Origin: Paraburkholderia antibiotica
GTDB lineage: Bacteria; Pseudomonadota; Gammaproteobacteria; Burkholderiales; Burkholderiaceae
Direction of reading: 5' to 3'
NCBI RefSeq assembly: GCF_012927125.1
Contig: NZ_JABBFZ010000005.1
Coordinates: forward strand, 62,001-126,000
DNA length: 64,000 nt
Shown here: piece after piece, positions 43,496 to 52,412 of the stretch
Layout of the letters: every line of letters begins with the position of its first letter
How positions within the stretch are numbered: position 1 is the stretch's first letter
Notes under the pieces: generated by a model
The model's database searches: none
Told to the model about the DNA's origin: nothing
Seen by the model: only the letters and a program-made list of their open reading frames with translations
Position numbers and translations under genes: made by a program

Positions 43496-44779
43496 ATGAG
43501 TACGCCGAACTATCAAACCATCGACACCAGCGCTTTAGCGAAGCGCGCCGAGGCCGATCGCATCGCGCCATCCCTCTACTACGATCCCGAGTTGTTCGAA
43601 GCCGAACTCGAACGCATTTTCTACAAGACCTGGATCTGGGTCGCGCACGACAGCGAACTGCCGAAGCCGGGCGATTTCATCACGACGACGATCGGCCGCC
43701 AGCCGGTCATCGTCGTGCGCGACAGGAGCGGCGCGGTCAACGTGCTGCAGAACCGCTGCCGTCATCGTGGCGCGACCGTGTGCGAGGAGCACAAGGGCAA
43801 CGCGAAGGGCTTCACGTGCCCGTATCACAGCTGGTCCTATGCGCTCGACGGCACGCTGCGCGCGCTGCCGTACGGCGACGGTTACGAAGGCGTGTGCGAG
43901 AAAGGCGATCTGCCGCTGAAGAAGCTGCGCGTGGGCGTCTATCAAGGCTTGATCTTCGCGAGCTTCAACGAAACGATCGAACCGCTCGAAGATTTTCTCG
44001 GTGGCGCGAAGCCGTGGATCGACCTGTTCATGAAGCAGGGTGCCGGCTATCCGATCAAGGCCAACGGCGAGCACAAGTTCAAGTTCAAGGGCAACTGGAA
44101 GATCCAGCTCGAGAATACGACGGACCTGTATCACTTCCCGGTCGTGCACAAGTCGTGGATGAAGTCGATCGACGACGAAACCGCCGCCGCGATCACCAGC
44201 TTCATGACCAGCGACGACGCATTCTGCCGCTCGCTCGGCAACGGCCATAGCCTCGCGGTGCTGATGCCCGAGATCGTCGATCTGGACAAGGACGACGGCG
44301 CGCCGCTGCCCGAGCGCTTCAGCGAACTCACCGCGCAACTCGCGCAAAAACACACGCCGGAAGAAGTGCGCCGCATCGTACGTTCGCTGATGGGCGTCGG
44401 CTTCAACCTGAACCTGTTTCCGAATCTGGCATTGTCGATGGCGTTCTTCCGCGTGCTGCGGCCGATTTCCGCCGAAGAAACGGAAATTCGCCACGTCGCG
44501 CTCGCGATGGACGGCGGCCCCGACGAAGCGAACCGCGTGCGCCTGCGCATTCATGAGCACTTCCAGGGCCCGTTCGGTTTCGGCAGTCCCGACGACGCCG
44601 AAGCGTGGGAGCGCGTGCAGCGCGGCTCGCATGCGGGAGCGGACGTACCGATCCTCGTCAATCGCGGCTTGAATCGCGAAACCACCGCCGCGAACGGCGA
44701 GAAGACCGCACACGCAACCGATGAAACCGGCATGCGCGAAGCCTACCGGCAATGGCGCGTAATGATGGAGCAGGCATGA
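43496..44779 (+). CDS. iacC: IacC-like Rieske aromatic-ring dioxygenase, large subunit
   Basis: The 427-residue alpha subunit has the Rieske [2Fe-2S] ligands in CRHRG and CPYHSW (about residues 84-108) and the mononuclear iron site in ENTTDLYHFPVVH (about 205-217, with His-His and a later Asp). In the Iac pathway this oxygenase acts on an oxidised indole-3-acetate intermediate leading to catechol. I start at MSTPNYQTID (43496); the frame extends to 43442 without a ribosome-binding site. The stop overlaps the start of iacD. Confidence 0.9.
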   Translation: MSTPNYQTIDTSALAKRAEADRIAPSLYYDPELFEAELERIFYKTWIWVAHDSELPKPGDFITTTIGRQPVIVVRDRSGAVNVLQNRCRHRGATVCEEHKGNAKGFTCPYHSWSYALDGTLRALPYGDGYEGVCEKGDLPLKKLRVGVYQGLIFASFNETIEPLEDFLGGAKPWIDLFMKQGAGYPIKANGEHKFKFKGNWKIQLENTTDLYHFPVVHKSWMKSIDDETAAAITSFMTSDDAFCRSLGNGHSLAVLMPEIVDLDKDDGAPLPERFSELTAQLAQKHTPEEVRRIVRSLMGVGFNLNLFPNLALSMAFFRVLRPISAEETEIRHVALAMDGGPDEANRVRLRIHEHFQGPFGFGSPDDAEAWERVQRGSHAGADVPILVNRGLNRETTAANGEKTAHATDETGMREAYRQWRVMMEQA

Positions 44780-45276
44780 TGGACGACCGCAACGCACTCT
44801 TTTCCCACCAGACCTTCGCGCGCGCAATCGAATTCATCTGGCGCGAAGCCGAATTGCTCGACCGGCGCGACTATCGCGAGTGGCTCGAACTGTGGGACCC
44901 GGCCGGCCACTACGTGGTGCCGATCGACCCCAATACGACCGATTTCGCGGCGACGCTGAACTACGCGTACGACGATCAGCACATGCGCGAGCTGCGCGTG
45001 CAGCGCATGATGTCGGGTTATTCGGCGTCCGCGTCGGACGCCGCGCGCACGGTGCGCACGGTGTCGCGCTTCACGCTCGCGAGCGACAGCGCCGACATGG
45101 TCGAGGTGCAGTCGTCGCAGATCATCATCGCGTACAAGCGCGGCATGTCGACGATCTTCGCGGCCAATCTCACGCACAAGATCAGCATGGCGAGTGGCGA
45201 GCCGCGCCTCGTCGAGAAGGTGATCCGCCTGATCGATTCCACCGATGCGCTGAGCGCGATCGGCTTTCTGCTCTGA
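44776..45276 (+). CDS. iacD: IacD-like dioxygenase small subunit
   Basis: The 166-residue beta subunit of the ring-hydroxylating oxygenase has the SnoaL/NTF2 fold of this family (FARAIEFIWREAELLDRRDY, then RELRVQRMMSGYSASASDAA). Its start (ATG 44776 or 44779) overlaps the iacC stop in ATGA fashion, so alpha and beta subunits are made together. Length agrees with the family (160-190). Confidence 0.88.
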   Translation: MMDDRNALFSHQTFARAIEFIWREAELLDRRDYREWLELWDPAGHYVVPIDPNTTDFAATLNYAYDDQHMRELRVQRMMSGYSASASDAARTVRTVSRFTLASDSADMVEVQSSQIIIAYKRGMSTIFAANLTHKISMASGEPRLVEKVIRLIDSTDALSAIGFLL

Positions 45277-45285
45277 CGGGTCATC

Positions 45286-45660
45286 ATGCCGACACTCGAA
45301 GTCTATCTGCCGCAAGGCTACGCGGACGAACGCAAGGCGCAACTGATTCAGGGTTTGACGGAGGCGACCGTTCGGGCGATCGGCGCGCCCGCCGAGTCCG
45401 TGCGGATTCTGCTCTCGGAGCTGGGCGCGGCGCATGCCGGTCTCGGCGGCAAGCTCACGCCCGCCGCGTTGCCGGTGATCGTCGCGATTCTGATCGCGGG
45501 GCGCACCGATGCGCAGAAGGAAGCGTTGATCGCTCAGCTATCCGAAACGATTGCCACGGTTCTCGACGTGCCGTTGCCGTCCACGCGCGTGATGATCAAG
45601 GACATCCCGAACACGGACTTCGGCATCGGCGGCAAGACCGCGCGGGCGCTGGGCCGCTAG
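45286..45660 (+). CDS. Tandem 4-oxalocrotonate-tautomerase-like protein
   Basis: A 124-residue fusion of two 4-OT-like units. The first begins MPTLEVYLPQGYADERKAQL, with the catalytic Pro exposed after Met removal. The second begins near residue 63, PVIVAILIAGRTDAQKEALI, and ends with the 4-OT-like DFGIGGKTA. In the second unit the Pro is internal, so it cannot act as an N-terminal base. It lies 9 bp after iacD and is surely cotranscribed, which suggests an isomerisation step or protective tautomerisation in the pathway. Its role is inferred. Confidence 0.8.
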   Translation: MPTLEVYLPQGYADERKAQLIQGLTEATVRAIGAPAESVRILLSELGAAHAGLGGKLTPAALPVIVAILIAGRTDAQKEALIAQLSETIATVLDVPLPSTRVMIKDIPNTDFGIGGKTARALGR

Positions 45661-45694
45661 CGTCGCGATGCGCTCAGCCTCGCGACCGTTTCGA

Positions 45695-47185
45695 TCATTG
45701 CGGCCGTTGCGGCAGCAACGGCAACGCAAAGCGGCAGTCGAGGCCGCCGCTTGCCGCGCGCTGCGCCCAGATGCGCCCGTCGTGTCGCGCGACGATGTTC
45801 TTGCACAGCGACAGCCCGATGCCGTTGCCGCCCGCCTTCGACGAAGAAAAGCCGTCGAACAGGCGGTCGAGTTCGCCGTCGGCGACGCCGGGGCCGTTGT
45901 CGATCACGTGAAGCTCGGCCGCGCCGTTGTGTGCCGACGTGGCGAGCGTGACGATACGCTCGGGCTGGGTCGCGCCGCTCAGCGCGTCCACTGCATTGAA
46001 CGCCAGATTGAGCATCACCTGACCGATCAGCACGCGTTCGCAATGGATCGGCAATGGTTGCGGCGCCTGTTCGAGCCTGACGGTCACGCCTGCGTCGCGC
46101 GCCCGCAGTTCGATGAAATACGCGACTTCCGCGAGCACGTCACGCAGGTCCGCTTCGGCCGCGACGGGCTCGCGCTTGCCGACGAATTCGCGCACGCTTT
46201 TGATGATCAGCGCCGCGTGCTCCGCCTGCCGGTCCGCCGCGCGCAAACCCCACACCGCGCTGTCGATCGCATCCGGCTGCTGCAGACGCTGGATCGCGCC
46301 TTCGATGAAATTGCGCACCGCCGCGAGCGGCTGGCTCAGTTCGTGTGCGATGGCCGTCGCCATTTCGCCCATCGCGTTGTAGCGTCCCGCGTATTCGAGC
46401 ATGCGCGCTTCGATGCGGCGCGTTTCTTCCAGCGCCACTTCTTCGCTGATGTCGCGAAAGTGCGCGAGCACGCCATTGAGTTCGGCGTCGATATCAACGC
46501 GTCGGCACGTGATGCGCAGCCAGCGTTGCGCGCCGTCGCGCCGCGTGATGCGGTAGCGTTGCGCGCCGGTCGATGCGCCCGCATGTTCGCGGGACGCGTC
46601 GCGCAGTTGCGCGGCGAGACGGTCGCGGTCTTCGCGCGTGCAGTAGTCGAGCGGCACGCCGAGCGGCGCCTGCGCGGCGACGCCGAGCACGCGCCGTCCG
46701 GACTCGCTCAGATACGCGATCTTGCCGCGCGGCGTGATCAGCGCGACGCCTTCGCCGAGGTCCTGCATGTACTCGCGCAAACGCGTTTCGTAGCTGCGCA
46801 ACTTCTGACGCATCGCCTCTTCTTCGCTGATGTCGCGAAACTGCACCATCACGACCGCCCGTTCGCGCAACGGCACATACGTCGCGATCGCTTCCGACAG
46901 CATGTCCACGCCGGTGCGCGATCGATAGCACCACTCGTAGGCCTGCGGGCCCTGCGTAACAGAACGATCCATTGCATCGACGGCGATTTCGCGGCGGTAT
47001 TTCGCGTCGTTGCGCGTCATGTGATGCGCCTTCAGCGGCAGCAGTTCGTCGAGCGTGAAGCCGAGCGCGACGCACGCCGCGCGGTTCGCCCACACGATCG
47101 CCTTGGTCCCGGCGTCGTGCAGCAGCACGCACTGATTGAGCGCATCGAGCAGTACGCGGAAATCGGGTTCGGACAGGGTGGTCAT
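45695..47185 (-). CDS. PAS-domain sensor histidine kinase of the iac cluster
   Basis: A soluble kinase of about 496 residues: two PAS domains (about 5-120 and 135-265), a coiled linker, HisKA with the phospho-His in AIAHELSQPLAAVRNFIEG (about 292), and HATPase boxes (NLAFNAVDAL, VIDNGPGV, GGNGIGLSLCK). No membrane helix is seen, so it senses a cytoplasmic signal. I start it at ATG 47185; upstream starts to 47287 are possible. It faces the iacA promoter region and is probably the partner of the FixJ-like regulator at 51596. The likely signal is indole-3-acetate or an intermediate; inference. Confidence 0.87.
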   Translation of the reverse strand: MTTLSEPDFRVLLDALNQCVLLHDAGTKAIVWANRAACVALGFTLDELLPLKAHHMTRNDAKYRREIAVDAMDRSVTQGPQAYEWCYRSRTGVDMLSEAIATYVPLRERAVVMVQFRDISEEEAMRQKLRSYETRLREYMQDLGEGVALITPRGKIAYLSESGRRVLGVAAQAPLGVPLDYCTREDRDRLAAQLRDASREHAGASTGAQRYRITRRDGAQRWLRITCRRVDIDAELNGVLAHFRDISEEVALEETRRIEARMLEYAGRYNAMGEMATAIAHELSQPLAAVRNFIEGAIQRLQQPDAIDSAVWGLRAADRQAEHAALIIKSVREFVGKREPVAAEADLRDVLAEVAYFIELRARDAGVTVRLEQAPQPLPIHCERVLIGQVMLNLAFNAVDALSGATQPERIVTLATSAHNGAAELHVIDNGPGVADGELDRLFDGFSSSKAGGNGIGLSLCKNIVARHDGRIWAQRAASGGLDCRFALPLLPQRPQ

Positions 47186-47459
47186 GGAGAGCCGTTCAAT
47201 GCGCAAAGACCGCTGCAAACGCTGGTGCAAAAGCTGGTGAAAGCGCCGATGAAAACGCGCGCGCCGGTCGAGCGTCAACCATACCACCGCCGTTGCCGCG
47301 CATCGCTAAAGAATTCCTTACCCGCATCGGGAGATTGCCCTAAGCCGCGTCATCTCTTCCCAATTGTCCGCGCTTATTGGCGTTTCTAGACTGGCTTCAT
47401 CGTGTGCAGGCAACACACTATCCCCACCATTCAACGTCACAAAAGATACGGAGACGCCC

Positions 47460-48629
47460 ATGTCACTCGCCGCCGCTGTCAAGCAACAGGACGATGTAGC
47501 CCAATCCGAAGAACTCGCACTCGATGACGTGATCGCCGAAATTGCACGGCGACGCGAAGAGTTCGAACGTTTGTCGCATGTGCCGCGCGATGTGATCGAG
47601 ATGCTCAAGCGCGCGCGCATCTATCGGGCGGCGACGCCGAAGTGCTTCGGCGGCGATGCGCGCGCGCCCGGCGAATTTCTGCAGATGATCGAGCGCATCG
47701 CGACCGCCGACGGCTCGGCGGCGTGGGTCGCGAGTTTCGGCTCGGCCAATCTGTATCTCGCCGCGTTGCCGCTCGCAACGCAGGCGCAGATTTACGCCGA
47801 CGGTCCCGACCAGGTGTTCGCGGGCGGCCTGTTTCCGGTGCAGAACGCGACGCCCGAGCCCGGCGGTTTTCGCGTCAACGGCACGTGGAAGTTCGCGAGC
47901 GGTTGCAAGGGCGCGGACTGGCTCGGTGTCGGCATTGGTACCGGCAAGGCCGGCGAAGCGCCGGGCAAACCGCGCACGGCGGTGTTCCGGCCTGAGCAGG
48001 TCGAGATCGTCGAGAACTGGAACGTGGTCGGCATGCAGGGCACCGGCAGTCACGATCTGCGCGTGTCGAACCAGTTCGTCGCCGAAGACTGGACCTTCGT
48101 GCGCGGCGGCGCGCCGAGCGTCGACGAACCGCTGTATCGCTACCCGACCATCGCGTACGCGGCGCAGGTGCTCGCGGTCGTCAACCTCGGTCTGGCGCGC
48201 GCGGCGCTCGACGTCGCCAACAATATGGCGGGCGGCCGCAAGACCACCACCGGCGCGCCGCAACTCGCGGACCGCGCGTATTACCGCATCGAACTCGCGA
48301 AGGCCGAAGCGCAGCTGCGCTCCGCGCGCGCGTTCTTCTACGAGTCGACCGACAGCGTGTGGCAGTCGATTCTCGCGGGCAACGACGTGACGCCCGATCA
48401 GGTCAGTCTGCTGCGCCTGTCGGCCACGCAGATCGCGCGCGAAGGCGCCGACGTCGTGAATCGCGCGTATCGACTCGGCGGCACGACCGCGATCTATCGC
48501 AACCATCCGCTGCAACGTCTCGCGCGCGACGCGATGGTCGTCACGCAGCACGCCTTTCTCGGCGAGGGCAATTACGACGGCGCCGGCGCGGTATTCGTCG
48601 GCGTGCAGCCGATTCCCGGCTACCTGTGA
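47460..48629 (+). CDS. iacA: IacA-like flavin-dependent monooxygenase (acyl-CoA dehydrogenase fold)
   Basis: This 389-residue class D flavoprotein monooxygenase is thought to start indole-3-acetate degradation by oxygenating the indole ring with reduced flavin from IacG. Seen are the N-terminal helical domain (VIAEIARRREEFERLSHVPR), RVNGTWKFASGCKGADWLG, GMQGTGSHDLRVSNQFVAED and the C-terminal GGTTAIYRNHPLQRLARDAM with the conserved His-Arg end. It starts at ATG 47460 after CGGAGACGCCC. It leads the iacABIHE operon. Confidence 0.88.
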   Translation: MSLAAAVKQQDDVAQSEELALDDVIAEIARRREEFERLSHVPRDVIEMLKRARIYRAATPKCFGGDARAPGEFLQMIERIATADGSAAWVASFGSANLYLAALPLATQAQIYADGPDQVFAGGLFPVQNATPEPGGFRVNGTWKFASGCKGADWLGVGIGTGKAGEAPGKPRTAVFRPEQVEIVENWNVVGMQGTGSHDLRVSNQFVAEDWTFVRGGAPSVDEPLYRYPTIAYAAQVLAVVNLGLARAALDVANNMAGGRKTTTGAPQLADRAYYRIELAKAEAQLRSARAFFYESTDSVWQSILAGNDVTPDQVSLLRLSATQIAREGADVVNRAYRLGGTTAIYRNHPLQRLARDAMVVTQHAFLGEGNYDGAGAVFVGVQPIPGYL

Positions 48630-48676
48630 GCTTTCTTCAATCAACCGAATCACGAACCGAACCAAGGAACGTCCCG

Positions 48677-49054
48677 ATGAGCGATACCCGAAACCTGCCG
48701 TTGCGTGTGCTGTTCTGCTGCGGCGTCTCGCAGAATTTCTTCGACCTGCCGCGCGAACAGATCGGCGAAGTGTGGCAAGCGTACGGCAAGATGCTCAACG
48801 CGATCGAAGCGATGGACAACGTGCGCGTGCTCGGCGTGATGGACGACGACCGGCTGGTGGTCGGCAATGCCGACGGCGCGCCGTGGACCTTCTACATCAT
48901 GGCCGACGTCGCCGACTTCGACACCGCTGTGGCCGTCTGCAACCTGTATCGCACGACGCCGGTCGGCGACTACAACCTGTGGCGCTACGGCAAGATCGAA
49001 GCGCGCGTCGGCCGGGCGTTGACGGTGCCGCCCGCGGTCGCAAACCAGGGGTGA
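48677..49054 (+). CDS. iacB: IacB-like small protein
   Basis: A 125-residue protein that occupies the iacB position directly after iacA. The sequence (LPLRVLFCCGVSQNFFDLPR, then WTFYIMADVADFDTAVAVCN and YNLWRYGKIEARVGRAL) looks like a small ferredoxin-like alpha/beta barrel protein; no catalytic motif is obvious. IacB function is poorly defined in described iac clusters. Start at 48677 after AAGGAACGTCCCG; 4 bp separate it from iacI. Confidence 0.8.
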   Translation: MSDTRNLPLRVLFCCGVSQNFFDLPREQIGEVWQAYGKMLNAIEAMDNVRVLGVMDDDRLVVGNADGAPWTFYIMADVADFDTAVAVCNLYRTTPVGDYNLWRYGKIEARVGRALTVPPAVANQG

Positions 49055-49058
49055 CGCG

Positions 49059-49637
49059 ATGACCGATGCGATAACCGCGGCAATGACCGATGCGCGAGCC
49101 GACACGAAAGCGGCAGCACAAAACGCCGCGCCCCTCGACGCCTTGCTCGCGCGCATCCAGGCGCTCGAAGCGCAGAACGCGGTGCGCAACACGATCGCCC
49201 GCTATATGGCGCTGTGCGATGTGCCGGTGCGCGTGCTCGAAGGCGAAGCGCTCGCCGCGCTGTTTTCCGCCGACGCGATCTGGGAAGGCCTCGGCCGGCA
49301 ATACGCGCACAAGTTCGGGCGTCTCGAAGGGCCCGCGCAGATTGTCGCCATGCTGCAGCGTTATCTGCCGCCCACGCCGCATTTCGCGACCAATACGCAC
49401 TTTCTGAGCTCGGAGCACATCGACGTGAACGGCGCGAATGCGAAAGGCCGCTGGATCATGTTGCAGGCATCGGGCTATGTCGATGGAAAAGCCGAGCTGA
49501 TCGCCGCGCGCCTCGAAGTGGACTTCGTGCCCGCCGCGCACGACGGTGGCGCGACGTGGCTGATCCGGCATTTCCGCACCGAGCGTCTCTTCGATGCACC
49601 GTGGCAAGTCAACCCGGCTCAAGGAGCGTCCGCATGA
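49059..49637 (+). CDS. iacI: IacI-like SnoaL-fold protein
   Basis: A 192-residue protein with an extended helical N-terminus, then a SnoaL/NTF2 fold: AQNAVRNTIARYMALCDVPV, WEGLGRQYAHKFGRLEGPAQ, TPHFATNTHFLSSEHIDVNG and WLIRHFRTERLFDAPW. In iac clusters this protein takes part in early ring chemistry. Starts with ATG at 49059 and overlaps iacH by ATGA (49634-49637). Identification rests on fold plus neighbourhood. Confidence 0.82.
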   Translation: MTDAITAAMTDARADTKAAAQNAAPLDALLARIQALEAQNAVRNTIARYMALCDVPVRVLEGEALAALFSADAIWEGLGRQYAHKFGRLEGPAQIVAMLQRYLPPTPHFATNTHFLSSEHIDVNGANAKGRWIMLQASGYVDGKAELIAARLEVDFVPAAHDGGATWLIRHFRTERLFDAPWQVNPAQGASA

Positions 49638-50776
49638 GCGCATTTCTGCAAAGCTTCGATCTCGGCGCAACCGAGAACGCCCACGCGCCGACGATCGCGA
49701 TCAAGGACAGCATCGACATCGCGGGCTACGCGACCACGGCCGCGAGTCGCGCGCTCGCCGACGCTCCGCCCGCGACGCGTCACGCCGACGTGGTGCAACG
49801 TCTGCTCGATGCCGGTTGGCGCATCACCGGCAAGACCAACATGCACGAACTGGCGTTCGGCATGACGGGCATCAACGACTTCAGCGGCACGCCGCTCAAT
49901 CCGCAGGACGCGGTGCGCATTCCGGGCGGCTCGTCGAGCGGGTCCGCGTCGGCGGTCGGACAGAAGCGGGTGGACGCCGCGCTCGGCACTGACACCGGCG
50001 GCTCGATTCGCGGCCCTGCCGCCTGTTGCGGCGTGATCGGCCTGAAGCCGACGTTCGCGCGCGTCTCGCGACAGGGCGTGGCGCCGGCGTTCACGACGCT
50101 CGACTGCGTCGGACCGTTCGCGCGCGACATGCGCACGATCGTCGACGTGATGGCCGCCATCGATCCTTCGTTTCAGGCGAGCGAGGCATGCCGTGATGCG
50201 TCGTCGCTACGGCTCGGCGTGGTGAGCGTGACGGCCGACGACGAGATCGCCAGCGCGATCGCCGCTGCGCTCGCGCGAGCCGGTCTCGCGACCCAGGCCG
50301 TCGAGCTTGTATCGATGCAGGACGCGTTCGCGGCGGGACTCGCGGTCATTAACGCGGAGACCTCGCGCGCATTCGGTCATCTGGTGGACAGCGGCAAGCT
50401 CGGCGCCGATATCGAAGCGCGTCTGCGCGCGGCCGCGAACACCAGCGCCGCCGATCTCGACGCGGCCGAGCGCGTGCGCCGCGCGTTCACCGACGAGGTG
50501 GATCGCGCGCTCGATCGGGTCGACGTGCTGGTGCTGCCGACGCTGCCCGCGTTGCCGATCACGCTCGAAGCGGCGCGCGCGGGTACGTCGGTGATCGCGA
50601 TGTCGTCGCTGATCCGGCCGTTCAATCTGAGCGGACATCCAGCGCTTACGCTGCCCGTACCGCTCGAACATTCGACGCTGAAGGCGGGGCTGCAGATCGT
50701 CGGCCGCAAGAACGACGACGAAACGGTGTGCGCGGTGGCCGCGCATATCGAAGCGCGGCTCGCGCATCCAGTCTGA
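49634..50776 (+). CDS. iacH: IacH-like amidase-signature hydrolase
   Basis: The 380-residue protein belongs to the amidase-signature family with the Ser-Ser-Lys triad: Lys in IAIKDSIDIAG (about residue 24), the Gly/Ser-rich GGSSSGSASAVG (about 97-108) and the nucleophile region GTDTGGSIRGPAACCGVIGL (about 118-137). It could hydrolyse an oxindole-type amide bond of an indole-3-acetate intermediate. It is coupled to iacI by a 4-bp overlap and precedes iacE. Confidence 0.88.
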   Translation: MSAFLQSFDLGATENAHAPTIAIKDSIDIAGYATTAASRALADAPPATRHADVVQRLLDAGWRITGKTNMHELAFGMTGINDFSGTPLNPQDAVRIPGGSSSGSASAVGQKRVDAALGTDTGGSIRGPAACCGVIGLKPTFARVSRQGVAPAFTTLDCVGPFARDMRTIVDVMAAIDPSFQASEACRDASSLRLGVVSVTADDEIASAIAAALARAGLATQAVELVSMQDAFAAGLAVINAETSRAFGHLVDSGKLGADIEARLRAAANTSAADLDAAERVRRAFTDEVDRALDRVDVLVLPTLPALPITLEAARAGTSVIAMSSLIRPFNLSGHPALTLPVPLEHSTLKAGLQIVGRKNDDETVCAVAAHIEARLAHPV

Positions 50777-50798
50777 ACGCAATCGAGGAGTGAGCAAC

Positions 50799-51542
50799 AT
50801 GTCGAACAGAATCTCGCTCGTCACGGGCGCCGCGCGCGGACTCGGCGCAGTCGTCGCGCGTACCTTTCACGAAGCGGGCTACAAGGTCGCATTGGCCGAT
50901 ATCGCGCTCGAACCGGCGCACGCGCTCGCGCGCGAACTCAGCGCGGATGGGTCGAGCGCCTGCGCCATCCGGCTCGACGTGACGCGCAAAGAGGATTTCG
51001 AAGCCGCGCGCGATACCGTGCTCGAACGCTGGGGCGCGCTCGATGCGCTGATCAACAATGCGGGGGCATCGAAAGTCGTGTCGGTGATGGACATCACCGC
51101 CGAGCAGTTCGATCAGGTCATCAACGTGAACCTGCGCAGCGTGTTGTTCGGCTGCCAGGTGTTCGGCCAGTACTTTGCGCAGCGTGGCATGGGCCGTATC
51201 GTCAATATTGCTTCGCTGGCGGGACAGAACGGCGGCTCGGCGACGGGCGCGCATTACGCGGCCGCGAAGGGCGGCGTGCTGACGCTGACCAAGGTCTTCG
51301 CACGCGATCTCGCCGCGCGCGGCGTGACGGTCAACGCGATTTCGCCGGGGCCGCTCGATCTGCCGATCGTTCACGAGAGCGTGCCGGCTGACAAGCTGGA
51401 GAAAGTGATCGAAGGCATTCCGGTGGGCAGGCTCGGCGCGGCTTCCTATATCGCCGACGTGGCGGTGATGCTGGCATCCGGCGATGCCTACTTTGCCAAC
51501 GGCGCATGCTGGGACGTCAACGGAGGCCTCTATATGCGCTGA
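50799..51542 (+). CDS. iacE: IacE-like short-chain dehydrogenase
   Basis: A 247-residue SDR: NAD(P) glycine motif VTGAARGLGAVVARTFHEAG (about residues 7-26), the NNAG motif at about 85-88, the catalytic Ser in IVNIASLAGQ and Tyr-x-x-x-Lys as HYAAAKGG (about 150-157). It would oxidise or reduce a keto or hydroxy intermediate of the auxin pathway. ATG 50799 has GAGGAG ten bases upstream. It is the last gene of iacABIHE and converges on the response regulator. Confidence 0.88.
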   Translation: MSNRISLVTGAARGLGAVVARTFHEAGYKVALADIALEPAHALARELSADGSSACAIRLDVTRKEDFEAARDTVLERWGALDALINNAGASKVVSVMDITAEQFDQVINVNLRSVLFGCQVFGQYFAQRGMGRIVNIASLAGQNGGSATGAHYAAAKGGVLTLTKVFARDLAARGVTVNAISPGPLDLPIVHESVPADKLEKVIEGIPVGRLGAASYIADVAVMLASGDAYFANGACWDVNGGLYMR

Positions 51543-51595
51543 CTCATCGAGCTAACCGATGCGCTGACGCGCGAAAGGCTCGCGCGGCGCTTGCG

Positions 51596-52252
51596 TTATT
51601 CCGACCGTTCGTCCGACGTGTTCCACACTTCGAGCACGCCGCGCACGAGCGTTGGAATCGACGACGCGCCGAGTTTCTCCTTGATGCTCGCGCGATAGAC
51701 GTCGACCGTTTTCACGCTGATGGAGAGGTCTGCCGCGATCACCTTGCTCGCCTTGCCTTCGATCAACGCATGCAGCACTTCCTTCTCGCGCGACGTGAGC
51801 GAGTTGAGACGCTCGCGCAATTCGAGCTGACGCATGTGCTTCGCGTGGCGTTGCGACGCGAGTTTCATCGCGCGCTGGATGCGTTCGAGCATCTGTTGCG
51901 AGTTGTACGGCTTCTCGACGAAATCGATCGCACCGTGCTGCAACGCGCGCACGGACATCGGAATATCGCCGTGACCGCTGACGAAAATGATCGGCAACGT
52001 CGCGCCCCGGCGATTCAGTTCTTGCTGGACGTCGAAGCCGCTCACTTCCGGCATGCGCACGTCGAGCACGAGACAACCGGGTACGTTGAGGTCGAAGTCG
52101 CGCAGAAAATCCGTCGCGCTGACGAAGCCCTGCGAGCGGATGCCGACCGATTCGAGCAGCCACGCGAGCGACGTGCGCATGCCGTTGTCGTCGTCGACGA
52201 TATAGACGACAGGGGCGGCATCGGTGACGGACGGTCGGGCGGTGGGTGGCAT
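51596..52252 (-). CDS. FixJ-family response regulator of the iac cluster
   Basis: A 218-residue two-domain regulator: receiver (VVYIVDDDNGMRTSLAWLLE, phosphoacceptor Asp in CLVLDVRMPEVSGF, Lys in FVEKPYN) and a LuxR-type helix-turn-helix (LNSLTSREKEVLHALIEGKA, then AADLSISVKTVDVYRASIKE). The start at 52252 is chosen as the nearest ATG before the receiver. With the soluble kinase at 45695 it brackets the iacABIHE operon, which makes a dedicated two-component system very likely. Confidence 0.88.
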   Translation of the reverse strand: MPPTARPSVTDAAPVVYIVDDDNGMRTSLAWLLESVGIRSQGFVSATDFLRDFDLNVPGCLVLDVRMPEVSGFDVQQELNRRGATLPIIFVSGHGDIPMSVRALQHGAIDFVEKPYNSQQMLERIQRAMKLASQRHAKHMRQLELRERLNSLTSREKEVLHALIEGKASKVIAADLSISVKTVDVYRASIKEKLGASSIPTLVRGVLEVWNTSDERSE

Positions 52253-52412
52253 CTGATGGGGACAGCGCGTGGGAAAAAGCGCGCGAGGAAATATCGTCGT
52301 TGGGGCTTTCAATGATAGCCGGCCGAAATGCGGCCGCAAAGCCTCGCTAATACTACCGGTTCGGCTTCTGTAATTCGCGCGAACCGGCAACCGGATACAA
52401 GGAGACATCGAC

